Part shown: positions 55,240-64,000 of the stretch, piece by piece
Layout of the letters: every line of letters begins with the position of its first letter
Position numbering within the stretch: position 1 is the first letter of the stretch
DNA from: Notamacropus eugenii
Taxonomy: Eukaryota > Chordata > Mammalia > Diprotodontia > Macropodidae
DNA: 64,000 bases
Direction: 5' to 3'
NCBI RefSeq assembly: GCF_028372415.1
Contig: NC_092875.1
Span: forward strand, 147,716,856-147,780,855
The notes under the pieces: model-generated
The model's input: the letters and a program-made list of their open reading frames with translations, nothing else
Told to the model about the DNA's origin: nothing
Database searches by the model: none
Translations under genes and position numbers: made by a program

Positions 55240-56235
55240 GAGATTATTATACCTGGTCTTCTACCTCCCCTTCATCACCTCTGGCTGCCTGGACTATGGC
55301 AAAAGTCTTCTAACTGGTCTCTTTGCCCCGAGTCTCTCCTGTTCTAACCATCCTCCATACAGTTGCCAAAGTGGTTTTCCTATAACCATCTCACCCCCTA
55401 CTTAATATACTCCAGTGGCTTTTTATTATGTCTAGGATACAATATGAAATATTTTCTTTGATATCTAAAGATATTCGTAACCTGGTCCCCCTTCCTGCCT
55501 CTGAAGACTTTGTAAGAACACATTACTCTCTTATACAGACTGATCCTCAGTTGAGTCATCTCCCATCTTTTTGCTTTTGCAAGAGGCAAATGGCTATCGG
55601 CCATGTCTGGAACATTCTCCTTTCTCACTTCCACATCTTTAGAAATCTTTGCTTTCTTTAAGACTTAGCTTCAGGATGCCCCTTTGAGAAGGAGACTTTT
55701 CCCTCTTCTCCCAGTTGCTAGAGTCTTCCTTTCTAAATAGATTTGAAACAGTCTTTTCTTTTCATAATTCTCTCTGGTACAGAGTTAGATCCTTTCAGTA
55801 AGGGATTTAATCCTAACTTATGATTACTATCTATTACACTTCCAAAATTCATCTATCTGCAGGCTAGGACACAAACCAGGTCATCAACTCTACATGCATC
55901 TTCTCAGTATATCTAGGATCATAAATCTCTACTAGGAGAGACTTCACAAGCCATCTAGCCTAACCCCTTCCCCTCAATTTATAAATGGGAAACCTGAGAC
56001 CCAAGTTGGTTAGGTAATTTTTCCAAGGTTATACAGGTAGTATATAAACCCAGGTCTTGTGACTTCAGACGCTTTAATCGTTCCTTGCACCATACCACAC
56101 TATCTTGTCTTCCTCATTAGAATAAAGGCTCCTTGAGGTCCAGCACTCTCTCAGCTTTTTCTTCATAACCTCAGAACTTAATACATTGCCTGACACACAG
56201 TAAGTGCTTAATAAATGCTTTTTGACTGACTGTCA
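55240..56235 (+). repeat. L2 LINE, long 3' region, split by a SINE
   Basis: 'ctctggctgcctggactatg', 'gccaaagtggttttcctata', 'atactccagtggctttttat', 'cctggtcccccttcctgcct', 'catgtctggaacattctcct' (about 55240-55900), then after the SINE 'attagaataaaggctccttg', 'cacacagtaagtgcttaata', 'aatgctttttgactgactg'. Diverged but collinear to the terminus. Confidence 0.75.
55912..56108 (-). repeat. MIR/Ther-type SINE inside L2, antisense
   Basis: 'tctaggatcataaatctcta', 'caagccatctagcctaaccc', 'atgggaaacctgagacccaa', 'ggttatacaggtagtatata', 'aacccaggtcttgtgac', 'gcaccataccacactatctt'. Confidence 0.75.
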
Positions 56236-56307
56236 CATAAGGTCTCCAAAAGCCCAGGACTTAATCACAGAAAGTAAGTGGTCAGTAATGAGGTATTATG
56301 TATTTAT

Positions 56308-56566
56308 AGAGCATGTTGTTGTTCAATCTTTTCAATCATGTCTGAGTCTTTGTGGCCCCATTTGGGGATTTCTTGGCAAAGATACTGAAGTGGTTTAACC
56401 ATTTCCTTCTCCAGCTCATTTTACAGAAAAGGAAACTAAGGCAAACAGGGTTTGACCAAAGGTCATATCGCTAGGAAGCATCTGAGGCCAAATTTGAATA
56501 CAAGAATATGAGTCTTCCTGACTCCAGGCCTAGCACCGTATCCACCATACCACCTTGTTGCCCTTT
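56308..56566 (-). repeat. Mar1-type SINE with RTE-like tail, antisense, full length
   Basis: 'gttgttgttcaatcttttca', 'catgtctgagtctttgtggc', 'cccatttggggatttcttgg', 'caaagatactgaagtggttt', 'ttccttctccagctcatttt', 'gaggccaaatttgaatacaa', 'tcttcctgactccaggccta', 'accttgttgccc'. Confidence 0.9.
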
Positions 56567-56569
56567 TAT

Positions 56570-57530
56570 AGGACATAGCTCACTATAAAAATCCAACCTA
56601 TAAAAATGTGAGCCCTTTATGAAGTCCAGATTGTTGCCAATTGAGCAATGATTGGTCATGACCTCCCAGATAGCTTTTAAAAGACAGTGAACAATTTGAC
56701 TCGAGGATAAAGTCCCAGTAGGAACCACATTTGAGAAAACAGCTCAGAGAGGCATAGAAGATGCAGAGAGCTGGAGAAAGCAAAGCTGGAAGGAAATGCA
56801 AAGAAATGGGAGAGCAGAAAAACAGGCAGAGGCAGCCACCATGAGGAAGGAGGTCTGGGGTTCCAAGAACAAGGCTCAGTTCACTGATCAGGTGCAAGGA
56901 GTCTCTGGACAAATACCACCTAGTCCCCTGGACTACACACCTCAAAGCAGCAATTCTATATTCCCACTCTCCCTTTGGGCTCCCTTATGGAAACCTTCTC
57001 CCTAGTGCATTAGGAGAATCAGTTTACCTTTTCTCATTGTCAGTGTTTACCTTTTCTTTGGAGATAGTGTTTACCAGTTGCTAGTATGAATGTACTTAAT
57101 GGAATTACATTTGGAAGGAAGCAATTGAGGGGAAAACACTGTGGGAGAAGAGAGATATACATTTAAAGCTGAATTGTTTAACCAAAGCATTGTCTCTGAA
57201 GGGAGTTTAAGCTAACAGATACGTGGGGAGGTAGTGGGAGAGAGTCAGGAAGATATAAATTTTTTTGCTACAACTTCCCAGAGCAGAGAAAGAATATTGG
57301 GAAAACCATCTAGGGAATGTTGACTGGAGACGGGTAAAAAAGGGTGTTCAAACAACTCTGCTTACTACAACAAGCCACCACTGCTACACACAGTTTTGTT
57401 ATTATGAGATGAAGTGAAAGGCTTAAAGTTCCTTGGAAAAAACAATGACAGAACCAGAAAGTAATTCAGAGATATCAAAGCCCAGGCAAAAGTTTCATTC
57501 TCAAGAGCCTGAGATTCAAGGCATTGGGCA
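56570..57530. other. Unclassified
   Basis: No repeat family recognised. A minus frame of 115 codons (56598-56945) and a plus frame of 69 codons (56796-57005) overlap; neither shows a domain. 'agcttttaaaagacag' near 56670 is TATA-like but isolated. Confidence 0.35.
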
Positions 57531-57534
57531 ATTT

Positions 57535-58595
57535 CTCAATTCAATCTGCCAATCACCTATGTACCTTTTGTGTGCTAGGCACTCCTCTAAGTACTAAACA
57601 TACAAAGAAAAACGTCAAATGGTCCTTAGCCTGGAGAAAATTATAGTCTAACTGGTGAAGGGTGGGGTGGGGTGAGAAAAGGCCTAAGGAAGAAAGAGGC
57701 ACTTGATTTGAGGCTTGAAGGAAACTCTGGATTTTACAGGGCAGCTAGGTCTAGGTGGTGCAGTGAATAGAACACTTGGAGGTAGAAGCCAGGAAGATCT
57801 GAGTTCACATCTGGCCTCAGACACCTATGACCCTGGGCAAGTCGCTTAACCCTGTTTGCCTCAGTTCCTTGTAAAATAGGGATACACCGGAGAAGGAAAT
57901 GGCAAACCACTCCAGTATCTTTGCCAAGAAAACTCCATGGACAAGATATCACTTAGAGTCTGACATAACTGAACAACAAGAGATTCTAAGAGGTGAAGAT
58001 GAGGAGAGTGCCTTGTAGCTATGGGGGATGGCCAATGCAAAGATAAGGAGACCAGGAGATGGAGTGATCTACATGAGGAACAACTCAAGGAGGCCAGTTT
58101 GGCCATCCTAAAGAGTGCAGGAAGGAGTGTTGTTTGCAACAAAGCAGGAAAGCCAGGTTAAAGCCAGGTGGTGGAGGTCTTTAAATGACAGAGGACATCA
58201 TAATTTGATTCTAGAAGTAATAGGGAGTCATTGTAGTTTATCAAGTAGGAGTAATATCAGTTAAACCTGTGGCTACTAAAGATCATTTTGGCAGCTGTAT
58301 GAAGGTGAGATTGACATAAGGAGAGCTTAGAGAAAGGGAGACCAGTGAGATGATTGTAATAATCCAAGCAAGAGATGATGAGGACCTGAATTTGAATGGT
58401 GGCTGAGTGAATAGGGAGAAGGGGACAAGATGGAAGAGTTGCTATAGAAAGTGAAGCAAGAACACCTGTCAGTTGGTTGGATATGTGGAATGAATGACAG
58501 CGAAGAGTGGAGGATGGCACAGAGGTGGCAAGCCTGGATGACTACAAGCATCATGGTGCCCTTGATAAAAATAGGGAAGGAAATCAAGTCAACAA
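57535..58595 (-). repeat. L2 LINE, antisense, split by a SINE
   Basis: 'ttctcaattcaatctgccaa' and 'gtgtgctaggcactcctcta' at the terminus, 'atttgaggcttgaaggaaac' up to the SINE; then 'gccttgtagctatgggggat', 'ggtctttaaatgacagagga', 'ttggcagctgtatgaaggtg', 'gatgattgtaataatccaag'. A long, well-ordered antisense copy reaching into the RT region. Confidence 0.85.
57739..57982 (+). repeat. Mar1-type SINE with RTE-like tail, inside L2
   Basis: 'gggcagctaggtctaggtgg' (a short 'ctaggt' doubling), 'tgcagtgaatagaacacttg', 'ctgagttcacatctggcctc', 'aaggaaatggcaaaccactc', 'cagtatctttgccaagaaaa', 'ctgacataactgaacaacaa'. The middle is shortened: the 'cttactagctgtgtg' part is missing. Possible duplication of a 'gattyta' host segment. 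Confidence 0.88.
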
Positions 58596-59235
58596 TAAGA
58601 ATTTATTAAGCACTTACCAGACAGTGTGATAAGTACCAGGGACACAAAGAAAGGCAAAAAAAAAAACCAACCCAGTCCCTCCTCTCAAGGAAATCCCAGT
58701 CTGATGGGGGAGTCAACATACAAATAACTATGCATAAACAAGACATAGGATACATTGGAGATCATCTCTGAGGGAAGGCCCTAAGGTTAAGGAGGACTAG
58801 AACTGCCAAACATCTTGCAGAAGATGAGGCTTTTGCTGAGACTTAAAGGAAACCAGGAGGTAGAGATGAGGAGGGAAAACATTCTAGGCATGGGGGACAG
58901 TCAGTGAAAATTCACACCCAGAATCTAGAGATGGAGGATCAAGTCTGAGGTACAGATAAGAGGCTAGTAACACTGGATCAAGGAGTATGTAAAGAAGAGT
59001 AAATTGTAAAAAGACTGGAAAGGTAGGAAGGGGCCAGGTTATGAAAAGCTTTTTAAAAAAATAAAGGATTTTATATTTGATCCTGGAGATAATGAGGAAA
59101 TAGCAAATTCAGAAAAGGGGTGGTCTGATTGGGGGTACATTAAATTTAAGAAGTATTTAGTGAACACTTACTATGTGCCAGGAACTGTGTCAGAAGTTAA
59201 TCATAAAGACAAAAATGGAAATAGTCCTGACCCTC
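58596..59235 (-). repeat. Two further antisense L2 ends in tandem
   Basis: 58596-59125: 'aagaatttattaagcactta', 'caaggaaatcccagtctgat', 'acattctaggcatgggggac', 'aggattttatatttgatcct'. 59130-59235: 'agtgaacacttactatgtgc', 'caggaactgtgtcagaagtt'. With 57535-58595 this makes three L2 starts in the same orientation within 1.7 kb. Confidence 0.8.
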
Positions 59236-59269
59236 AAAGATTTATCCTTGTGATAATATGCAGGGATTT

Positions 59270-60170
59270 GAACTGGATGAAAGTAGTTCAATGGATCTGG
59301 AACTGGTTGAACTGAAACTGAAGAGTGTCGATTTAACCCACAGGGAGATGCTTAGATGGGTAGATTAGTCTGTCATTGGTCCTTGTCTACTTAACATTTT
59401 TACCAGTAACTTTGAAGAAAACAAACAGTACACTTAGTTAATTAAATTTATGTAAGTCAAGAACCTGGAAGTAATAACTGCAATCCTGGATGACAAAATT
59501 GGGGTCCAAAAAATTTCAAACTGTGGACCACATCGAACAAAATGATGCTGAATGAGATAGATGTTAGTCCTGTATCTGAGCTGAAAAAAAACTGCACAAG
59601 TATAGACCTTGGAAGATGTGGGGGAAAAAACCTAGGGATTTTGATAGATAACAAATTCTATATGAGTCAAGCAGTATGATGACATTGCATTAGCAGAAAA
59701 ACAGCCTTTCCAAGAAGGTAGTGATAGTCTCAGTGATTATTTCCCTGGTCAGACCACATCTATCCAGGCCTGGGTGCCAGATTTTAGGAAGCATATTGAT
59801 TGACAAACTGGACCGCATCCAGATGAGAGTGACCAGTATGATGAGGGAATTTACAGTCATACCAGAGGAGGAATTGATTTGAACCCAGGACGTACTTGGG
59901 GACATGACTTGCTTCTTTCAAACATCTGAAGGGTTACTTAAGGAATTTAACTTATGCTGCTTGGGCCCAGGAAGCAGAAGTAGGACAACGACTGGAAACC
60001 ACAGGGACATAGATTACATCTCAACACGCAGAAGAATGTCTCCCAAATTTAGGTTTTCTATAAATGGAATGGGTTGGTCAGTAAGATTTGACGGACAAAG
60101 TGAACCTTGAAAACCTTCAGGCGGGAGCTGGTTACCACTTATCAGAGTGGCTATAGAAGAGGACAAAGTG
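59270..60170 (+). repeat. CR1/L3-type LINE, 3' region
   Basis: A 0.9-kb copy with CR1/L3 landmarks in order: 'aacccacagggagatgctta', 'ttaacatttttaccagtaac' (the N-I-F-N/S-D segment of the RT), 'actgcacaagtatagacctt', 'atgagtcaagcagtatgatg', 'tggtcagaccacatctatcc', 'tgggtgccagattttaggaa', 'tttcaaacatctgaagggtt', 'ggaatgggttggtcagtaag', 'ggcgggagctggttaccact'. No frame survives. Diverged, as expected for an old element. Confidence 0.85.
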
Positions 60171-60187
60171 ACTTCTGAAACCCCTTC

Positions 60188-60392
60188 AAAATCTAAGACT
60201 TACTGGGATACAGTACAAAGAGTGTTGAATTTGGAGTCACAGTACCTGGATTCAAACCTGTGGCTCTCTCACCTACTACCTGTGCAACTAGTCATTTAAC
60301 TTCTCTGGATCTCAGCTTCCTCACCTGTAAAATGAGGGGTTTGGGCTAAATGACTAAGATCTCTTCCAGCTCTAAATCTATAATTTTGTGAC
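60188..60392 (+). repeat. MIR/Ther-type SINE, near full length
   Basis: 'gggatacagtacaaagagtg', 'aatttggagtcacagtacct', 'tacctgtgcaactagtcatt', 'tctcagcttcctcacctgta', 'aaatgactaagatctcttcc', 'aatctataattttgtgac'. Confidence 0.8.
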
Positions 60393-60394
60393 TA

Positions 60395-61555
60395 TCAGAG
60401 CTAGCCCAATAAGTGGGATAGACATCTACTTTGAAGATATGATTTAAATGATATAGAAGGGTCAGTCTGTCCCCAAATATCTGCCTCGCTGATCTACCAG
60501 ATTTCCACAGTTTAAATCATTCCCGTGAGTTAAGGTATTATCTACATTTTTTTCACTTTACTTCTTTATTTACTTTGCTGCTTTACTGCTTATTGACATC
60601 TAAATATGGGCTAGTTTCTCACTTCCTTAGCAGATACCTTGATGTAAGGGGACACTGAACAGATAAGGTTTAATGTGGATCAGGAGTTAAAAAGACTTTG
60701 GGAATATGGGTACAAACTGGTCAAAGCCCCCAAATGAGGGAGAAAGAGAGAAGGAAAAAGGAGAAACCAAAGGGAACTGGGTGCCAGGCAGAGACGGAAA
60801 CTCTGAAAGTGGGGAGGATGCCAAACGTAGCTAAGAGAGAAAGGTATGTGAGCTCTGCAAACTGCTCCTCCTTTCATAACTTCACCAGATGGATTTCACC
60901 AGTCCTGCTGACTCTTGAAAACTGAAAGCTCATCCAAAGGAAGGCTTAATGAAATTTCAAATCCTACTGAAAAGTGGAGCTGAGTAGGATTGCTTGAAGA
61001 TACTCTTTTAAGTGCTGTTGGAGAGTGCTTGTATCTTTTGCAAAAGCTCTGAAGGATTTAAGGTTTTCCACAGCTGCTTAACAGATTCTTCAAGGTTTCA
61101 TCAGAAAATTAGTTTAAGACAAGAGTTCTTAATCTGGAGTCCATGAACTTGTTTTTAAAATATATTTCGATAACTGCATTTCAATATATTTTTCTTTGAA
61201 ATCATATTTACCTCATGCATTTAAAAACATTATTCTAAGAGGTAGATCTATAGACTCCACCAGCCTGCCAGAGGAGTCTACGACACAAGCAAAGTTAATA
61301 AGCTCTGGTTTGAGGGCAGTTTGTACTCCAGATCGTGACTATGCCCTGGGTTTTGATCTCTGAAGACAAATATCCAAGGCACTTCAATTTCACAGGTATC
61401 TTTGTTTTACCTTGTGACTTGAGTCATTGTGCAGAATGACTCACCATTCACAAAGTGGAACAGGATTGCTCCAGATAATTATGGTTGGAAAAAACAGGGA
61501 GCAGTAGCATAAACTGGAAACACTCGTCCCAACACCCTATGTGTGTACATGCATT
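60395..61555. other. No recognised feature
   Basis: More than 1.1 kb without a recognised repeat. Two overlapping opposite frames (65 and 75 codons at 60680-60925) are unconvincing. Confidence 0.35.
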
Positions 61556-61559
61556 GGGG

Positions 61560-61790
61560 GGAAGAGGGGAAGGAGGGTAGTGGATTTGTGATTTCATTGG
61601 TGTAGTGAATTCTTGGTGAGAAAACTCCCACCAATGAAGACCAGTAATTTAAGAATATTAGAAAGTTGTCCTGGGGGCACCAAGAAGTTAAGCAATTAAT
61701 CCCAGGTTGAACAGCCCACCTGTGTCAGAGGCAGGACTTGAACCTAAATCTCTAAGATCAGCTCTTATCCCACTATCCCAGACTGACTTT
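61560..61790 (-). repeat. Ther-type CORE-SINE, antisense
   Basis: 'gatttgtgatttcattggtg', 'gagaaaactcccaccaatga', 'aaagttgtcctgggggcacc', 'agaagttaagcaattaatcc', 'cagaggcaggacttgaacct', 'ctcttatcccactatccca'. Third copy of the family at 10575 and 35415. Confidence 0.78.
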
Positions 61791-61794
61791 TGTG

Positions 61795-62095
61795 TATGTG
61801 TGTGTTTATCTCCTCCAAAGTCTGAAGCTCTCTTTATACTTCATTTCGCTAATGTACTAACATGCTTTTTGATAGTGTTGCTCAAACCTTGTTTAATAGT
61901 GTTTGTAATTCAGCTGGTTGTCCTGGAGTTTTGAAGTGAGGACTCTAATACTTTGATCTCTGAACATAAAGCTCAGGATTCAGTTACTATTGTCCAAAGT
62001 CCCTACCCACCTCATCAAGCTGTGGCAAGGACTAAATGAGAACACAGATAGGAAAGTGAGTTACAAAAGTTAAACATCTACAGACGTAATAAATG
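61795..62095. other. No recognised feature
   Basis: Short (TG)-containing sequence near 61790-61806, otherwise unclassified. Confidence 0.3.
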
Positions 62096-62097
62096 AT

Positions 62098-62215
62098 TAG
62101 TCATTCAATCAATAAACATTTATTTAGCACCTACTATGTGCCAAGGCACTAGGAACACAAATACAACTGAAAAAGAAAAGCAGTTCCTACCCTCAAAGCT
62201 CTTACAATCTAACAT
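62098..62215 (-). repeat. L2 LINE 3' end, antisense
   Basis: 'ttagtcattcaatcaataaa', 'catttatttagcacctacta', 'tgtgccaaggcactaggaac', 'cctaccctcaaagctcttac'. Confidence 0.85.
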
Positions 62216-62219
62216 ACAC

Positions 62220-62675
62220 GTTGAAAACTGGAAACTGAAACAGAAAAGGGCGAGCAGAAAGAAGGTACCCTAGTTCAGGAAAATGATAAAGAAGTCGAAA
62301 GAAGTCCAAAAACAGTGGAACTAGTAAGAAATGGAGAGAACATTTTGCTAGGCTCCCTTCATAAATGGAGGTTTTTAGAACCCATGATTCTGCCCTCCAG
62401 TCAAATGGTCCAATTAGAGGGGTAAACAGATTCTGATGAGCTATGACTACAAAAGCTGATTCAATCTTTCACCATAATGAGATTTCCCATTGATGGGTTT
62501 CCTAGACCTTGACTTGAAATACAAAGGGTTGACTTAGAAGTTCAAAAACAATGAAGCTGGGAAAGTTAAAGATTATTTGATCATACCCATTGCAGTCTGA
62601 TTAATGACTAATTAATGATGATTAATATAGTGAAATGTAGATTCAATAGAACTGATATCAGTTACCCCCGCTATA
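62220..62675. other. No recognised feature
   Basis: Unclassified AT-rich sequence. Confidence 0.3.
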
Positions 62676-62679
62676 TATG

Positions 62680-63862
62680 CCTTTTTTATCTTTTAATTTA
62701 ATTTTTTCTCAATTACATGTAAACAAAAATTTTTTACATTATTTTTTTTTAAATTTTGAGTTCCAGATTCTCTCCCTCTCTTCCTTCTCCCACCTTGAGA
62801 ATGCAAGCAATTTGATATAGATCATACATGTGCAGTCATGCAAAACATTTCTACATTCTCTTCTATTATTTCATCTTTTGATTTTGTTTTAGTATTTCTT
62901 TATGTCTTAGAATGTCATTAGTTTCCCTTTGCCCAATTCTAGTTTTCAAGGAATTATTTTCTTCCCTAAGTTTTTGATTATCTGTTTCAAATTAGTTGAC
63001 TTTCTTTTCATACTTTTCTTGGATTCCTCTTAATTTTTTCTAATTTTTCCTTGATCTCTCTTACTTGATTTTTAAAATCCCTTTTAAGCTCTTCCAGGAA
63101 ATCTCTTTGTGCTTGGGACCATCTAACATTTCTCATTGAAAAAAGAAGTAGCTTTTTAAGCTCCATTACCTTCCTCTAAATATGAACCCAGATCTTCTCT
63201 ATGCCCAGAGTAGTTACCTGTGGTTGGGTTCTTTCTCCTTTGCTTGCTCATTTTTACTTGAAGTATGAATATGTTTAAGGTACTATAATTTATTATTTCT
63301 TTTTCATTGCTCTAAGTATTTTGTAGATTTTCCTTTCTCTTTCCCAAGCTGTTGAGACAAGACTGAGAATTTTTATTTATGTGGAGTTTGGAAACTTTTC
63401 ACAAGTTTACCAAACCCAACCCTACTGCCAGGTAGCAAGAAAAAAATTGTAGCTATTAGTGTGATCAAGTTCTAGTCCTGAGGTAAGGGGAATGATGTCC
63501 CAAACCTCAGCTCCTTCTTGATGCTATTTTCTGATGTCTGACCCGGGGTTCAACCTTAGGCTCTCTTCTCCACTCCTAAGCCATGGCTAGAGCTCCAGGT
63601 TATGCTGTACCACAAACAACCTTACTTCCTGTGGTCCCTCCAGCGGCTACAAACTACAGCTGTCCTCTCTGTTCTGGAAATGAAACCAGGGGCTCCACTC
63701 TCCTGCAAGTGGCCACAGCCAGCAGCTGCTGCACTCACCAGGTGTGTTAGCTCCTTTCTCTCACACCCCAGCCCAGGAAGCATCTGCTCAGCCCAGCGGT
63801 GCTTAGCATCCCAGAGAGAGGAAGGTCCTTCAGTCTCCTTCTACTCACGCATCAGACCTTGA
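62680..63862 (-). mobile_element. L1 LINE, antisense, internally deleted (3'UTR joined to ORF1)
   Basis: 62680-62848 is the antisense L1 3' end ('tctcaattacatgtaaacaa', 'ttttgagttccagattctct', 'gtgcagtcatgcaaaacatt'). It passes directly into antisense ORF1: on the minus strand the coiled-coil segment EELKRDFKNQVREIKEKLEK is readable near 63100-63040, and the ORF1 start (ATG at 63251) gives MSKQRRKNPTTGNYSGHRED with a stop about 30 codons on. From about 63300 to 63862 it is GC-richer 5'UTR. The rest of ORF1, the spacer and all of ORF2 are absent. The junction near 62845-62855 lies in a 'gaaatgt' shared by both sides. Confidence 0.78.
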
Positions 63863-63867
63863 GATGA

Positions 63868-63869
<2 letters not shown>

Positions 63870-63911
<42 letters not shown>
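63870..63911 (+). repeat. (TG)n microsatellite
   Basis: About 20 uninterrupted TG units, ending exactly where the RTE-tailed SINE starts. Confidence 0.97.
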
Positions 63912-63912
<1 letters not shown>

Positions 63913-64000
63913 CTTCGTTGTCAAAGAAGACCATGTCATCAGAGAAATAATGACATGACTTGCACTTGACTTTGTTTTGAGTGAGGGAGGGCTGTGTAGG
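63912..64000 (-). repeat. RTE-tailed SINE (Mar4-type), cut by the window edge
   Basis: 'ttcttcgttgtcaaagaaga', 'ccatgtcatcagagaaataa', 'tgacatgacttgcacttgac', 'gagtgagggagggctgtg'. The opening resembles the 3' end of the RTE-like LINE at 29484 ('ttcattctcaaaaaggatca'), so it should read minus with its tail at the left, where the (TG)n lies. It continues past the window. Confidence 0.65.

Noticed and set aside
56598..56945. 115-codon minus frame beginning MRCVVQGTRW as an exon or LTR gene
   Set aside because: It overlaps a plus-strand frame of similar quality, and no domain, splice site pair or repeat match could be shown.
51901..57982. Regularly recurring similar blocks as a CRISPR-like or satellite array
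   Set aside because: They are dispersed Mar1-type SINE copies in both orientations with unequal spacing, not direct repeats.
62680..63862. Calling the deleted L1 a HAL1 element outright
   Set aside because: HAL1 elements keep a full ORF1. Here ORF1 breaks off in the coiled coil, so the name would overstate the match.

Overview
This is mammalian, AT-rich, gene-poor DNA, almost certainly from a marsupial. The evidence is the repeat content: many copies of a tRNA-derived CORE-SINE with the 'gcagctaggtggyrcagtg' head and an 'aaatggcaaaccactcc' tail (Mar1-type, RTE-tailed), Ther/MIR relatives, long well-preserved L2 copies, marsupial-type L1s (ORF1 beginning MSKQ..KNPT), and an RTE-like LINE together with a SINE sharing its 3' tail. 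Didelphid and Australian marsupials cannot be separated by eye. Family names are from memory of these repeats and were not checked against a library; most repeat boundaries are good to about 10-30 bases unless a target-site duplication (TSD) is quoted.

I find no intact protein-coding gene, no supported exon and no functional RNA gene. Every open reading frame is short (longest 157 codons), and those that match anything are pieces of decayed retrotransposons or low-complexity sequence. The window is intergenic or deep intronic.

Layout. 1-13 kb: scattered L2, MIR and L1 fragments and a hAT-type transposon with a perfect 8-bp TSD. 13.3-16.1 kb: degraded L1 of both orientations, with a (TC)n(CA)n microsatellite. 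17.7-22.7 kb: an L2 carrying a SINE, then an antisense L2 split by a 2.9-kb L1 (RT motif F-A-D-D changed to F-A-N-N). 23.9-28.6 kb: a sense L2, a Mar1 SINE, a 5' half of L1 with ORF1, an L2 split by a hAT element, and a CR1/L3 end. 29.5-30.2 kb: an antisense RTE-like reverse transcriptase relic. 31-37.3 kb: L2 and L1 copies with nested insertions. 37.3-40 kb: a repeat-poor stretch. 41-43.5 kb: antisense L2 with a recognisable GVPQGSVL reverse transcriptase motif. 43.54-43.79 kb: a 7SL RNA pseudogene that includes the S domain. 44.0-44.6 kb: a CpG-rich solo-LTR candidate. 44.67 kb: a perfect 18-bp-stem palindrome. 46.4 kb: a foldback hAT element. 47.4 kb: a 100-nt pure polypurine tract. 48-60 kb: L1, L2, Mar1 and hAT copies, several nested, then a 0.9-kb CR1/L3. 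62.7-63.9 kb: an internally deleted antisense L1 with 5'UTR and ORF1 start. The window ends in a (TG)n run abutting an RTE-tailed SINE.

There are no cooperating genes to describe. What the window records is an order of insertion: L2 and MIR are usually the hosts, L1, Mar1-type SINEs and hAT elements the later insertions, with one apparent exception at 36.5 kb where an L2 fragment interrupts an L1. No previously undescribed biological system was recognised.
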